From: Candidatus Pacearchaeota archaeon
GTDB taxonomy: Archaea; Nanoarchaeota; Nanoarchaeia; Pacearchaeales; GW2011-AR1
Length of the DNA stretch: 13,312 nt
Reading direction: 5' to 3'
Assembly: GCA_002690445.1 (NCBI GenBank)
Contig: NZER01000060.1
Span: forward strand, 2,261 to 15,572
This document shows, in pieces, positions 1 through 5,912 of the stretch. How positions within the stretch are numbered: the first letter of the stretch is position 1; every line of letters starts with the position of its first letter. Under the pieces are notes generated by a model. It saw nothing but the letters and a program-made list of their open reading frames with translations, was not told where the DNA came from and ran no database searches. Made by a program: the position numbers and the translations under genes.

Positions 1-24
1 AAAATTATTTAAAAGAACAATAAA

Positions 25-279
25 TTAGTTTCGGTCTGCTCGCATCAGCCCATTCGGCCCCCACATTTCATGAGCAGTTTTTGCGCGAGCTTCAAGATCA
101 ATAACTTGTTCTAAGCCAAGTTTTGCTTCGTCTACGCATTCCTCGCCAAGATCGATAGACAAAATTTTATCCTCATCATAATCGACCTCGACGATGTTGT
201 AAGCTTCTTCGTCGCTATTAGCTTCTACTGTATAGTCAACGTAACGCTTCTCAATTCTTTTAATTATGTATTTTTTCAT
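25..279 (-). CDS. Hypothetical protein, 84 aa
   Basis: I do not recognise this protein. It is acidic in the middle (SDEEAY, DYDEDK, LGEECVDEA), has a basic N-terminus (MKKYIIKRIEKR), and shows no signal peptide, membrane segment or zinc motif. The order of a short strand-rich N-terminus followed by a helical C-terminal half would fit a small cytoplasmic phage protein. It is the last gene of a minus-strand run and starts 6 bp after the stop of the gene at 286-630. No Shine-Dalgarno sequence precedes the ATG (the upstream bases are TTAAAAAATT), so translation may be coupled to the gene before it. Only 24 bp of window remain beyond its stop, and nothing is seen there. I am fairly sure it is a real gene, from its position in a tightly packed array and its ordinary amino-acid composition. 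Confidence 0.7.
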   Translation of the reverse strand: MKKYIIKRIEKRYVDYTVEANSDEEAYNIVEVDYDEDKILSIDLGEECVDEAKLGLEQVIDLEARAKTAHEMWGPNGLMRADRN

Positions 280-285
280 AATTTT

Positions 286-630
286 TTAAAGAACAAATAT
301 TTTAGAATCTTCTATGAAAACTCTGGGGTTATATTGATCAATATCTTTCCCGTCTTTTAAATTTACAAGTTTGGGGGTCTTCCCCTTCTGTCTTTTAACT
401 CTCACTTGGTGCTTCCACTTTGGGCGAGGAGTTTTCTTTTCTTCTAAAGAGTGAATGTCGTCTAAGTCTACTTTTCCAGTAAGTGTTTGCTTAGTAATGG
501 AAACTTCTCCCATTTCTAAAGCGTGGGTACGTTTAAGTACCGCTGGCTTATCGGCGTAACGGGCATTCTCTTTCCTGCCCTTGACTTCCAAGCACTTCTT
601 TTTTGGGTTGTAAATTACTACTACTTGCAT
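286..630 (-). CDS. Hypothetical basic protein, 114 aa
   Basis: Function unknown. The protein begins with a hydrophobic strand (MQVVVIYNP) and is then rich in Lys and Arg, with a strongly basic stretch around residues 66-85 (KKTPRPKWKHQVRVKRQKGK). Basic patches of this kind are common in nucleic-acid-binding phage proteins, but no defined domain or motif is visible. The ATG lies 1 bp after the TAA stop of the gene at 632-847 and has no Shine-Dalgarno sequence (CTCTAGTTAAG precedes it), so re-initiation after the upstream stop is the likely way it is translated. It ends 6 bp before the start of the gene at 25-279. Gene packing supports it as real. Confidence 0.7.
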   Translation of the reverse strand: MQVVVIYNPKKKCLEVKGRKENARYADKPAVLKRTHALEMGEVSITKQTLTGKVDLDDIHSLEEKKTPRPKWKHQVRVKRQKGKTPKLVNLKDGKDIDQYNPRVFIEDSKIFVL

Positions 631-631
631 C

Positions 632-847
632 TTAACTAGAGTGTACTAACTCGCTTTCTTGCCTATACTCCGACACTTCATCATTCGTTGCCATACGCAA
701 ATCAGAAGCCTTTGCTCCTAAAAGGGTATCTGTGTGTGGCGCTGAAGTCATCACTGACGAAGAGTTCATCTTGCTTCTAACTCGCTCTACTCTTCCTCTG
801 TTGAAATTGAAGTAGAGGCTACCGTTTTTTATTTCTTTCATCCTCAT
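632..847 (-). CDS. Hypothetical small phage-type protein, 71 aa
   Basis: Unknown function. The sequence starts MRMKEIKNGSLYFNFNRGRVERV and has a Ser/Thr/His-rich middle (NSSSVMTSAPHTDTL) and an acidic C-terminus. The N-terminal half looks like a small beta-rich fold. There are two possible ATG starts, at 847 and 841. The first lies only 6 bp downstream of a good -10 box (TATCAT at 854-859), so a transcript from that promoter would start at or next to this ATG and be leaderless; no Shine-Dalgarno sequence is present for either ATG. The gene overlaps the 3' end of the 57-residue gene at 819-992 by 29 bp. The start is therefore less certain than the gene itself. Confidence 0.72.
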   Translation of the reverse strand: MRMKEIKNGSLYFNFNRGRVERVRSKMNSSSVMTSAPHTDTLLGAKASDLRMATNDEVSEYRQESELVHSS

Positions 848-992
848 GTTTTAATGATAGAGGATTTTTTTTATTTGTCAACAACTTTTTTCGTTTTTCC
901 CACCAAGGAATCCTAGGCCCGAAAATTTCATTAAAGTTTTCGTCATACCTTTCCCTGTTTACAGGCCTTGGCTTGTCACCTTTACCGTTCAT
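819..992 (-). CDS. Small protein starting MNGKGDKPRP, 57 aa
   Basis: This short gene encodes a basic protein beginning MNGKGDKPRPVNRERYDENF, followed by an NEIFGPRIPWWEKRKK stretch. From memory, the GKGDKPRPV...YDENF...IFG pattern resembles a short family of unknown function found in many phage genomes; I have not checked this. The ATG overlaps the TAA stop of the preceding gene (992-1420) in a TAATG arrangement, which suggests coupled translation. The C-terminal 16 or so residues run through the promoter at 854-881 and into the start of the next gene, and may not be conserved. The core motif YDENFNEIFG (residues 16-25) recurs as YQENFTEIFG in the neighbouring 142-residue protein. Confidence 0.68.
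   Translation of the reverse strand: MNGKGDKPRPVNRERYDENFNEIFGPRIPWWEKRKKLLTNKKNPLSLKHEDERNKKR
854..881 (-). promoter_or_regulatory. Sigma-70-type promoter for the gene at 632-847
   Basis: On the minus strand, TTGACA (876-881) and TATCAT (854-859) are separated by 16 bp. The -35 is a perfect consensus and the -10 matches five of six. The start codon at 847 lies 6 bp past the -10 box, about where transcription should begin. The promoter sits inside the C-terminal codons of the overlapping 57-residue gene at 819-992. Confidence 0.6.
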
Positions 993-1420
993 TAGTAGGT
1001 CTTTTTGAATTTTTTGTATCCGCCCTTGACGTTAACTCCTCGTTCTTTTTCTCCGAAGATTTCGGTAAAATTTTCTTGATATTTTTTACTCGGAGGGTTG
1101 AGCATAAAGGGCATATCTGATTCATCTTTAATTCTATAGGCTGTTTTTTTCTGAATATGATCTTCGTGGCCATTGTCTTCGTACCACTCATATACTTCTG
1201 AGCGTCCATCCGGTGTTTCACCCATTTTTTTTACAGGGGTTTGATATTTGTTTGGAGTATTATGTATCCTGTCTATTTCCGCCTGTTTTCTTTGGTGTTC
1301 GGTCTTTACGCCTTTCTTGCCAATTTTGGCGTGATGAGGTCTTTTCTTTCCGACTCCAGCGTTAACGGTTCCATCTGGTCTTAGTTTCTTTTTCTTATCG
1401 TAATAATGTTTTTTCCCCAT
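992..1420 (-). CDS. Hypothetical Lys-rich protein with YQENFTEIFG motif, 142 aa
   Basis: Unknown function. The N-terminal 65 residues are very basic (YYDKKKKLRP, KKRPHHAKIGKKG), the middle is mixed (GETPDGRSEVYEWYEDNGHED, 68-87), and the C-terminus carries YQENFTEIFG (114-123) before another basic tail. I chose the ATG at 1420 over an in-frame ATG at 1441 because GAGGAG lies 6 bp upstream, one of the better ribosome binding sites in this half of the window. With that start the gene lies 1 bp after the stop of the epimerase gene. The motif near its C-terminus is shared with the next gene. The protein could bind DNA or RNA through its basic N-terminus, but nothing in it proves this. Confidence 0.72.
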   Translation of the reverse strand: MGKKHYYDKKKKLRPDGTVNAGVGKKRPHHAKIGKKGVKTEHQRKQAEIDRIHNTPNKYQTPVKKMGETPDGRSEVYEWYEDNGHEDHIQKKTAYRIKDESDMPFMLNPPSKKYQENFTEIFGEKERGVNVKGGYKKFKKTY

Positions 1421-1421
1421 A

Positions 1422-2339
1422 TTAATCTCCTCGTGATTCAATCCAATCTTTTAAATCGGTTTTTGGTTTATAGCCTAATAATTTTTTAATTTTATTAACG
1501 TCTGCCAAGGTCTCTCTCGCCTCTCCTTTTCTTGGCTCTGTAAAGATGTATTCCCCTCCAATCATGTTGGCAATATCTAGGACTGAGTAATTTTTCCCCG
1601 TGCCAACATTAAGGATTTCGCCCACCACGTTTTCATTTGTCGATTCAGCCGCAAGCATATTCGCTTGAACAACGTCCTTAACGTATGTAAAATCTCTCGT
1701 CTGTAGTCCGTCTCCCACAATAGTCATCGCTTCCCCGTTGCTAGATTGTCTGTCAAATATTCCGACAACAGGAGCGTACGAACCCTTTAGTGGGTGCCTT
1801 TCTCCGTAAACATTAAAATATCTAAAGATAACCGTCTCCAAGCCATAGAGGGAATAGTACATCTTACAAAGGTTTTCTCCTGCAACCTTGCTCGCAGAGT
1901 AAGGATTAAGACAATCAACCTCCATATCTTCTCTTTGGGGTGCCTCATTTTTCAAACCATAAGCAGAAGAAGTTGAAGAAAATATGACTCTTTTAACCCC
2001 ATAGTGCCGCGCCATTTCTAGGATATTAAGAGTTCCCATATAGTTTATTTGGCAAGTCTCTATCGGTTGCTCTATGCTGTATGGAATCCTTGACCTTGCC
2101 GCTAGGTGAAAAATTGTATCTATATTTATTGGGGGATAATTTCGAAAAAGATAACCAATCTTATTGTAGTCAGCGATGTCATATTTAAAATAAGTCGCAT
2201 TATCATTATAATAATATTGATCATTTGCGGCAGAGGACTCGTTGTCTATAACGGTGACATTCTTCCCGCGGTCTATAAGCTCATCGACGATGTGGCTACC
2301 TATAAATCCGGCTCCTCCAGTGACTAAAACGTTATTCAT
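1422..2339 (-). CDS. NAD-dependent nucleotide-sugar epimerase/dehydratase
   Basis: This is an extended short-chain dehydrogenase/reductase of the nucleotide-sugar epimerase/dehydratase family (305 aa, normal length). Visible features are the Rossmann dinucleotide motif TGGAGFIG (7-14), the acidic strand end VIDN (30-33), the HLAAR segment (78-82), the SSTSSAYG segment (121-128) with the catalytic Ser/Thr, and the YxxxK pair (NPYSASKVAGE, Tyr147 and Lys151), then FRYFNVYG (172-179) and RDFTYVKD (215-222). Such enzymes convert UDP- or GDP-sugars in the cytoplasm, for example UDP-glucose to UDP-galactose or a uronic acid C4 epimerisation; the exact substrate cannot be read from sequence. The UDP-sugar dehydrogenase at 8789-9640 and several glycosyltransferases make a glycan pathway plausible. 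The ATG has no Shine-Dalgarno but a TATAAT box 6 bp upstream. Confidence 0.93.
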   Translation of the reverse strand: MNNVLVTGGAGFIGSHIVDELIDRGKNVTVIDNESSAANDQYYYNDNATYFKYDIADYNKIGYLFRNYPPINIDTIFHLAARSRIPYSIEQPIETCQINYMGTLNILEMARHYGVKRVIFSSTSSAYGLKNEAPQREDMEVDCLNPYSASKVAGENLCKMYYSLYGLETVIFRYFNVYGERHPLKGSYAPVVGIFDRQSSNGEAMTIVGDGLQTRDFTYVKDVVQANMLAAESTNENVVGEILNVGTGKNYSVLDIANMIGGEYIFTEPRKGEARETLADVNKIKKLLGYKPKTDLKDWIESRGD

Positions 2340-2345
2340 TATTAT

Positions 2346-2374
2346 ATTATACTTATTCGTTTTTATTTTTTAAA
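2346..2374 (-). promoter_or_regulatory. Promoter for the epimerase gene, leaderless layout
   Basis: Minus-strand TTTAAA (2369-2374) and a perfect TATAAT (2346-2351) are 17 bp apart. The epimerase ATG at 2339 lies 6 bp beyond the -10 box, so the RNA would begin at or within a base or two of the start codon. The -35 overlaps the stop codon of the upstream gene. Confidence 0.55.
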
Positions 2375-2840
2375 AAATATCTGGCCTTAATTCTTTTAAC
2401 TTCTCTACCCTTCCTTCTGCGCTCATACCGGCAAAATGTAGAACAAAGTCACCCTTCTTGTACTCTACTTTTTTAAAATTATGCATATGATAAATTGCAT
2501 TAAACGCCCCAATGTTATGGATGCATTTATCGTTTTCCCACCAACCATTTATATTACTTTCGTCGATAAACTCCTCTAATTTAGTGCTCTCGTCCATTAT
2601 TATAGCATCTGAATCAATCCAAAACACTCAATCATGCAGCCCCTTTTCTAATTCATCCAGTATATATAAGATTTTACTCCACGCTGGTGGTCTGGACCCG
2701 TCTCTAATCCCCCAGTGTTCAACCCAATCGTAACCATGTTTTTCACAATACCTTTTATTATTTCGAAAAATAGGCTTTGCGTAAGAACGTATGTCTTCAG
2801 TGGCAAAAGAAAGCATACATATCTTTTTTAAGTTATTCAC
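2370..2840 (-). pseudogene. GT34-like glycosyltransferase interrupted by in-frame TGA
   Basis: Two collinear segments in one frame, 2628-2840 (70 codons) and 2370-2627 (85 codons), are separated by a single TGA at 2628-2630. Read through, the product would be 156 aa and resemble the galactosyltransferase GMA12/MNN10 (GT34) family: KKICMLSFATED at the N-terminus, then YDWVEHWG, RPPAWSKI and the metal-binding FWIDSDAI strand, then a Trp-rich NGWWENDK and an HFAG segment. The TGA falls in LHD-stop-VFWIDSDA, where relatives usually have Trp (DWVFWIDSDA), so one TGG to TGA change explains it. Nothing else is damaged. It may be a recent nonsense mutation, a sequence error, or read through. The start is a GTG at 2840 with TATAGT 7 bp upstream and no ribosome binding site. 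Confidence 0.75.
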
Positions 2841-2857
2841 GTGTAATACTATACATG
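2838..2857. promoter_or_regulatory. Overlapping divergent promoters in a 14-bp gap
   Basis: The GTG of the minus-strand gene (2838-2840) and the ATG of the plus-strand gene (2855-2857) are only 14 bp apart. Within that gap, plus-strand TGTAAT (2842-2847) lies 7 bp before the ATG, and minus-strand TATAGT (2848-2853) lies 7 bp before the GTG. Neither gene has a Shine-Dalgarno sequence. No good -35 is seen at normal spacing on either side. Confidence 0.4.
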
Positions 2858-3175
2858 AATTTGATTGTTGTATCCAGCCTGTCTTGTGATGAAGGATTAT
2901 ACTTTAGATATATTACGATGATCGCGAAGGAAGAGCTTGGTTACGACATTCTTCTGGAAGCTCGAAAAGAAGATGTGGATTATTATTTTGAATTATTAAA
3001 AAGAAAAGGCTGGTTTGATTTCGTTGATGACTTCGTGCTCCCCGAGTGGAGGGAAGAAGGTGTAAGAATCGACAAAGAACTAAACTATTCTAGGACTATC
3101 CAAGTTGACAGTATAAAATGTGAGAACACTTTGAACATTTTGGGTCAACTAAAGGGGTTTGAAAAATGGAACTAG
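2855..3175 (+). CDS. Hypothetical protein, 106 aa
   Basis: I do not recognise this protein with confidence. It starts MNLIVVSSLSCDEG, a hydrophobic first strand, followed by mixed alpha/beta sequence with the segment DYYFELLKRKGWFDFVDDFV (residues 45-64) that is reminiscent of the helix-strand units in HAD-like hydrolases. The HAD catalytic DxD is absent, so I do not assign that function. I use the ATG at 2855; an upstream in-frame extension would run antisense through the glycosyltransferase start and is unlikely. A TGTAAT box lies 7 bp before the ATG and no ribosome binding site is visible. The gene ends in TAG, overlapping the next gene by 10 bp. Together with the next gene it forms a short plus-strand island among minus-strand genes. 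Confidence 0.72.
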   Translation: MNLIVVSSLSCDEGLYFRYITMIAKEELGYDILLEARKEDVDYYFELLKRKGWFDFVDDFVLPEWREEGVRIDKELNYSRTIQVDSIKCENTLNILGQLKGFEKWN

Positions 3176-3393
3176 AACATTGTTTGGCTATCGGTTTTTC
3201 CGAAGGGGCTAGAAATATAGATCAAGCTGCTGACATATTCTTATTTTCTGAACTAAAAAACCTTCGGTCAAAAAAAGTCCGAACTTTCTCAAAAGATTTT
3301 AAAAAATACAAAAACGGGGAAATAAAAATCAACGAACAAAAAATTCTCGATCTTTGTTTAAAGATGAAGAAAGCCAAAGGACACTTCGAATAA
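3166..3393 (+). CDS. Hypothetical basic protein, 75 aa
   Basis: Unknown function. The first 20 residues (MELEHCLAIGFSEGARNIDQ) are neutral; the rest is Lys-rich and helical in character (ELKNLRSKKVRTFSKDFKKY, KMKKAKGHFE). No catalytic motif, membrane segment or zinc site is seen. The ATG overlaps the end of the preceding gene by 10 bp, with AGGGG about 8 bp upstream as a ribosome binding site, so the two are probably translated from one message. Its stop at 3393 is 1 bp from the convergent stop of the GT29-like gene at 3395, with no clear intrinsic terminator between them. Confidence 0.68.
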   Translation: MELEHCLAIGFSEGARNIDQAADIFLFSELKNLRSKKVRTFSKDFKKYKNGEIKINEQKILDLCLKMKKAKGHFE

Positions 3394-3394
3394 G

Positions 3395-3967
3395 CTAGAA
3401 CTTCGACTTGGGGTTCAAGTTAACAACGCGCTCTTCTTCCGCTAATTTTAGGAAAAACTTAAGCTCATGATCTGGCTTATGGTTACGCCCTATGGTTAGA
3501 TTATCTCCGTAATGGTGCTTAGCCCTTTTTTCCCACCAATCAAAACCGTATAAAGTTACTTGGCCATGTTCTTTAGAAAATAAATAAGCTGCTATTGCTC
3601 CGGTAGAATAAAGCCAGTAGTCCTTGCTTCCCACAAATTCTTGCATTTCTTCTAAGGTCTCTCTCTTTACTTTCGTTATCTCCAAGTCTGGGTAGTTTTC
3701 TTTTAGTTTTTTATAAATTTTGTCTTCCGTAGCTCTCCACTCCCAACCGTGCTCGAAAATCTGTTTATACGATTGCTTCATCCTCGCTGGGTCAGCCACG
3801 GTAGTAAACCAGATGTCAGTTTTTGAACCCACGCAATCTTCGAAGCCTTTTGTGTAGAACCAACTAAAGCGAACAACGTCATCGTAAGAGTCTATAAGTT
3901 TACCAAATTTATGGTCTAAGGCGGACGGGCCATTGCCAATAAGTATTATTTTGTTTTTCGAATTCAA
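3395..3967 (-). CDS. GT29 (sialyltransferase)-like glycosyltransferase
   Basis: The N-terminus KIILIGNGPSALDHKFGKLIDSYDDVVRFSWF carries the hallmark of GT29 family sialyltransferases and related phage proteins: a GNGPS loop (11-15) followed by an aspartate pair and VVRF (31-34). The second conserved region, WLYSTGAIAAYLF (118-130), matches the family's STG-A segment, followed by VTLYGFDWWE (137-146) and a His-rich HHYGD. GT29 enzymes transfer sialic acid or a related sugar from a CMP-donor. The protein has 190 aa, is cytoplasmic and has no membrane anchor, unlike Golgi relatives. The start appears to be TTG at 3967, because an in-frame TAA lies two codons upstream; AGGG about 9 bp upstream is a weak ribosome binding site. 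It sits in a sugar gene neighbourhood. Donor and acceptor cannot be inferred. Confidence 0.8.
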   Translation of the reverse strand: MNSKNKIILIGNGPSALDHKFGKLIDSYDDVVRFSWFYTKGFEDCVGSKTDIWFTTVADPARMKQSYKQIFEHGWEWRATEDKIYKKLKENYPDLEITKVKRETLEEMQEFVGSKDYWLYSTGAIAAYLFSKEHGQVTLYGFDWWEKRAKHHYGDNLTIGRNHKPDHELKFFLKLAEEERVVNLNPKSKF

Positions 3968-3998
3968 TTTTTATATCCCTAAATCTTCTATGGCTGCT

Positions 3999-4601
3999 TT
4001 ATTCTCTGCTCCACCTCTCTAGGTAAACGCATAAAGCAAAAACTTTGAACATTATCCACTTAATCGCTGATACCATTAAGTATATAATTTCCTTAAATGG
4101 CCATAAGATTAGATGCTTGAGAGATTTTTTTTGTGAGAGCGTTTCTTTAGCCTTCTTGACTATTTTGGCTTGCGTTTTTTTTCTTTCTTCGTTGTTTTTT
4201 TTGTCCCAGCTTTCCAGTTCTAGCTCCTTTAGATCTCCTTTAAAAAAAAGAGATTTAAAGGTCACAACGTGGTCACGTTTTTCTTCGTAAAACTCTGCGC
4301 TAAAATAAATCTCCCCAGTGAACTCTTGAAGTTCGATGCCCGCATCTATTTCTTCTATATCGTATTCTCCTTCTTTTTGCGTAAACTTAATTTCTTTTTT
4401 ATTTTTGTAAAACTGCCCATCTTCACTAATGGTGTAAGTAGAAAATTCAAGATCTCCCTCGTCAATATCATAAAAAGAAGTGGTATAGAAATCTAATTCA
4501 TCCCACTTGACTTTTTCAAAACGATCGCGTTCTTCTTCTGAGAAGTCGCTCCAAGGAATAGGAAGGGGATGCTCGCAGTTGAGCTTGCTTATAATGCCCA
4601 T
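3999..4601 (-). CDS. Unknown protein with C-terminal hydrophobic segment, 200 aa
   Basis: No known domain is recognised. Residues 1-130 are acidic, with alternating strand-like sequence (SFYDIDEGDLEFSTYTISED, 42-61). Residues 130-162 are a highly charged, probably coiled-coil stretch (KKNNEERKKTQAKIVKKAKE). Residues 163-194 are hydrophobic and aromatic (LILWPFKEIIYLMVSAIKWI), interrupted by two lysines, so the C-terminus is probably membrane-associated or one transmembrane helix. The ATG lies inside the end of the sigma factor gene (13-bp overlap), which implies coupled expression. ECF sigma factors are often followed by a membrane-bound anti-sigma factor; this arrangement fits, although the usual zinc anti-sigma motif is absent and the hydrophobic part is C-terminal. 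That role is inference only. Confidence 0.75.
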   Translation of the reverse strand: MGIISKLNCEHPLPIPWSDFSEEERDRFEKVKWDELDFYTTSFYDIDEGDLEFSTYTISEDGQFYKNKKEIKFTQKEGEYDIEEIDAGIELQEFTGEIYFSAEFYEEKRDHVVTFKSLFFKGDLKELELESWDKKNNEERKKTQAKIVKKAKETLSQKKSLKHLILWPFKEIIYLMVSAIKWIMFKVFALCVYLERWSRE

Positions 4602-5164
4602 TCTTTATTTCTTTCTATTATTTTTTTAGCTTTTCTTCTGGCGTAATACAATCTGGACATAATTGTGCCTATAGAACAACCAAGCTTTTTTGATATTTCC
4701 TCATACGTCAACCCCTCTATGGCAAAACTAAATAAAACATCTCTGTGTATTTTGGGTAAATCATCTAATACATTTTCTAGGTATTTTTTTAAGTCCTCCC
4801 TGTTTAAGGTATTATATCCTTCGTTATGTGAGGCTCTACTGTAAGCAAAAGCGTTTGGCGATTCTTCAATTGACATTTCTCTTCTTTTTTGCTTTCTGCG
4901 CCATTCATCTATGAAGAGATTTCTGCTTATTGTACAGGCCCAAGTTTTGAAGCCAGATTTTCCTTGAAATTTTTTGATATTCTTCCAGCATTTTATATAT
5001 GTTATGTGAAGAATTTCCTCGGTGTCGTTTTCGCTGCTTGTTTTTTTGTGAATCCAGCTAGTGAGGTAATCTTTGCTTCGGAGCATAAGCTCTTCAAAGG
5101 CTTTTGTGTCTCCTTTCTTTGATTTATTAATTAATAAAGTCTCTGATGAATCTTTGTAATTCAT
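4589..5164 (-). CDS. ECF-type sigma-70 family RNA polymerase sigma factor
   Basis: The protein has the two domains of extracytoplasmic-function sigma factors. Region 2 spans about residues 20-95 (KAFEELMLRS, the DTEEILHITYIKCWKNI core helix, and GFKTWACTISRNLFIDEWRR for -10 recognition). Region 4 spans about 125-185, with LDDLPKIHRDVLF and the helix-turn-helix GLTYEEISKKLGCSIGTIMS followed by RLYYARRKAKK. The linker between them is short, with no region 3, as in ECF factors. Length is normal at 191 aa. I prefer the ATG at 5164; ATG 5179 and TTG 5188 are also in frame and none has a clear ribosome binding site. A phage-encoded sigma factor would redirect host RNA polymerase to phage promoters. 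The next gene overlaps it by 13 bp. Confidence 0.92.
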   Translation of the reverse strand: MNYKDSSETLLINKSKKGDTKAFEELMLRSKDYLTSWIHKKTSSENDTEEILHITYIKCWKNIKKFQGKSGFKTWACTISRNLFIDEWRRKQKRREMSIEESPNAFAYSRASHNEGYNTLNREDLKKYLENVLDDLPKIHRDVLFSFAIEGLTYEEISKKLGCSIGTIMSRLYYARRKAKKIIERNKEWAL

Positions 5165-5202
5165 GGCGGAAAATAACATAATCCACAAAAAACAACAAGT
5201 TA

Positions 5203-5481
5203 TTATTTTTTACAAAAAGTAACAACTATTGTTCCGTCTAGAGTTTCCATTTTTACGTCCATTTCACTGAGCTCATGCATGGACTCAAACACGGACTTGT
5301 AGAAGCAATTATGGCAAAACACCCTTTGTCTTTTTAGGTTGGTGGGTTTATATTTAAAATAAGCCAACTTTTTATTTTCGTACAATAGGGTATAGTCTCT
5401 GGCGGAATAGGAAAGAGCGCAGGCAAAACAAGTTATTTTACTTTTTCTCTTTTTCGGATCTATTGTAATCGCTTTCAGCAT
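5203..5481 (-). CDS. Small protein with two CxxC pairs, 92 aa
   Basis: Residues 16-21 (ITCFAC) and 54-59 (VFCHNC) give two CxxC pairs 34 residues apart, a likely structural zinc site of the zinc-ribbon or treble-clef kind. The N-terminus is basic (DPKKRKSK) and the middle contains many Lys and Tyr residues. A zinc-stabilised nucleic-acid or protein binding role is possible; no enzyme motif is seen. The start at 5481 overlaps the preceding gene by 44 bp, which is long for this window, and there is no strong ribosome binding site (AAGAAC precedes the ATG). No internal Met offers a start that keeps both Cys pairs. The stop is 38 bp before the preferred sigma-factor ATG at 5164. Confidence 0.72.
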   Translation of the reverse strand: MLKAITIDPKKRKSKITCFACALSYSARDYTLLYENKKLAYFKYKPTNLKRQRVFCHNCFYKSVFESMHELSEMDVKMETLDGTIVVTFCKK

Positions 5482-5656
5482 GTTCTTGTATTATTAATTC
5501 CCTCAAGCTAGCTAGGTGGTGGACCGTCCAACTTTCCCCTATAGCTTGTGAGGATTTATTGTTTAATACTGCCGCCTCCCTCTGCTGTTTGTCTATCCAT
5601 TTTTCAAATTCAAGAATTTGGTCTAATAGTTTTATGGATTTTAAATCAGTTCCCAT
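5438..5656 (-). CDS. Hypothetical helical protein, 72 aa
   Basis: Unknown function. The sequence is almost wholly helix-forming (LDQILEFEKWIDKQQREAAV, then SLRELIIQEHAESD) with a polar C-terminus ending EKEKK, which would suit a small helical hairpin or a protein-protein adaptor. There is no signal peptide or metal site. The ATG lies inside the end of the preceding gene (11-bp overlap), and the C-terminal 44 bp overlap the zinc-binding protein gene that follows. No clear Shine-Dalgarno sequence is present, so coupled translation is likely. It is one of a run of six small overlapping genes (5203-6303 plus 6338-6517). Confidence 0.7.
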   Translation of the reverse strand: MGTDLKSIKLLDQILEFEKWIDKQQREAAVLNNKSSQAIGESWTVHHLASLRELIIQEHAESDYNRSEKEKK

Positions 5657-5912
5657 TTCTTATGTTCATCTGTGTTATCAAATTATGTACGTATTCTTTA
5701 GAAGACTCGACCGTTTCTTGGTCGTCTTCTCGAAGGCTCTCGATTATGTGCTCGCAGATTTCTAAAATATCCTCGTTACTAAAAGCTATATCTTTAGGTA
5801 TATCCGCCTCTCCCCCCCAGAAAGATAAGTGAATTTTATTTTTTAAAAATTTAATTAAAATCCCTCGATCCTCCTTGGAAGAAATAAAAATTTTCTTTTC
5901 GGTTTTTTTCAT
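5646..5912 (-). CDS. Hypothetical protein, 88 aa
   Basis: Unknown function. Residues 1-35 are basic and strand-like (KKTEKKIFISSKEDRGILIK, KIHLSFWGG), and residues 45-80 are acidic and helical (SNEDILEICEHIIESLREDD). No membrane segment or catalytic motif is visible. The ATG overlaps the TGA stop of the preceding gene in an ATGA arrangement (4 bp), a standard sign of translational coupling, and the gene overlaps the next by 11 bp. The high overlap and shared strand mean that this gene, its neighbour upstream (5909-6154) and those downstream are almost surely on one message. Confidence 0.72.
   Translation of the reverse strand: MKKTEKKIFISSKEDRGILIKFLKNKIHLSFWGGEADIPKDIAFSNEDILEICEHIIESLREDDQETVESSKEYVHNLITQMNIRNGN

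Noticed and set aside
2628..2630. TGA as selenocysteine or as a reassigned Trp codon
   Set aside because: No Cys-type active site is expected at this position, other Trp codons are TGG, and other genes in the window end in TGA. A single nonsense change or read-through is simpler.
3405..3420. Small inverted repeat ACTTG-GGGTT-CAAGT as a terminator between convergent genes
   Set aside because: Only 5 bp of stem, inside coding sequence, with no T-run after it on either strand.
3968..4011. Alternative frame ending AENKAAIEDLGI after the 200-residue gene
   Set aside because: It looks protein-like but has no start codon before an in-frame TAG, so no independent gene is possible without a frameshift, for which no slippery site is seen.
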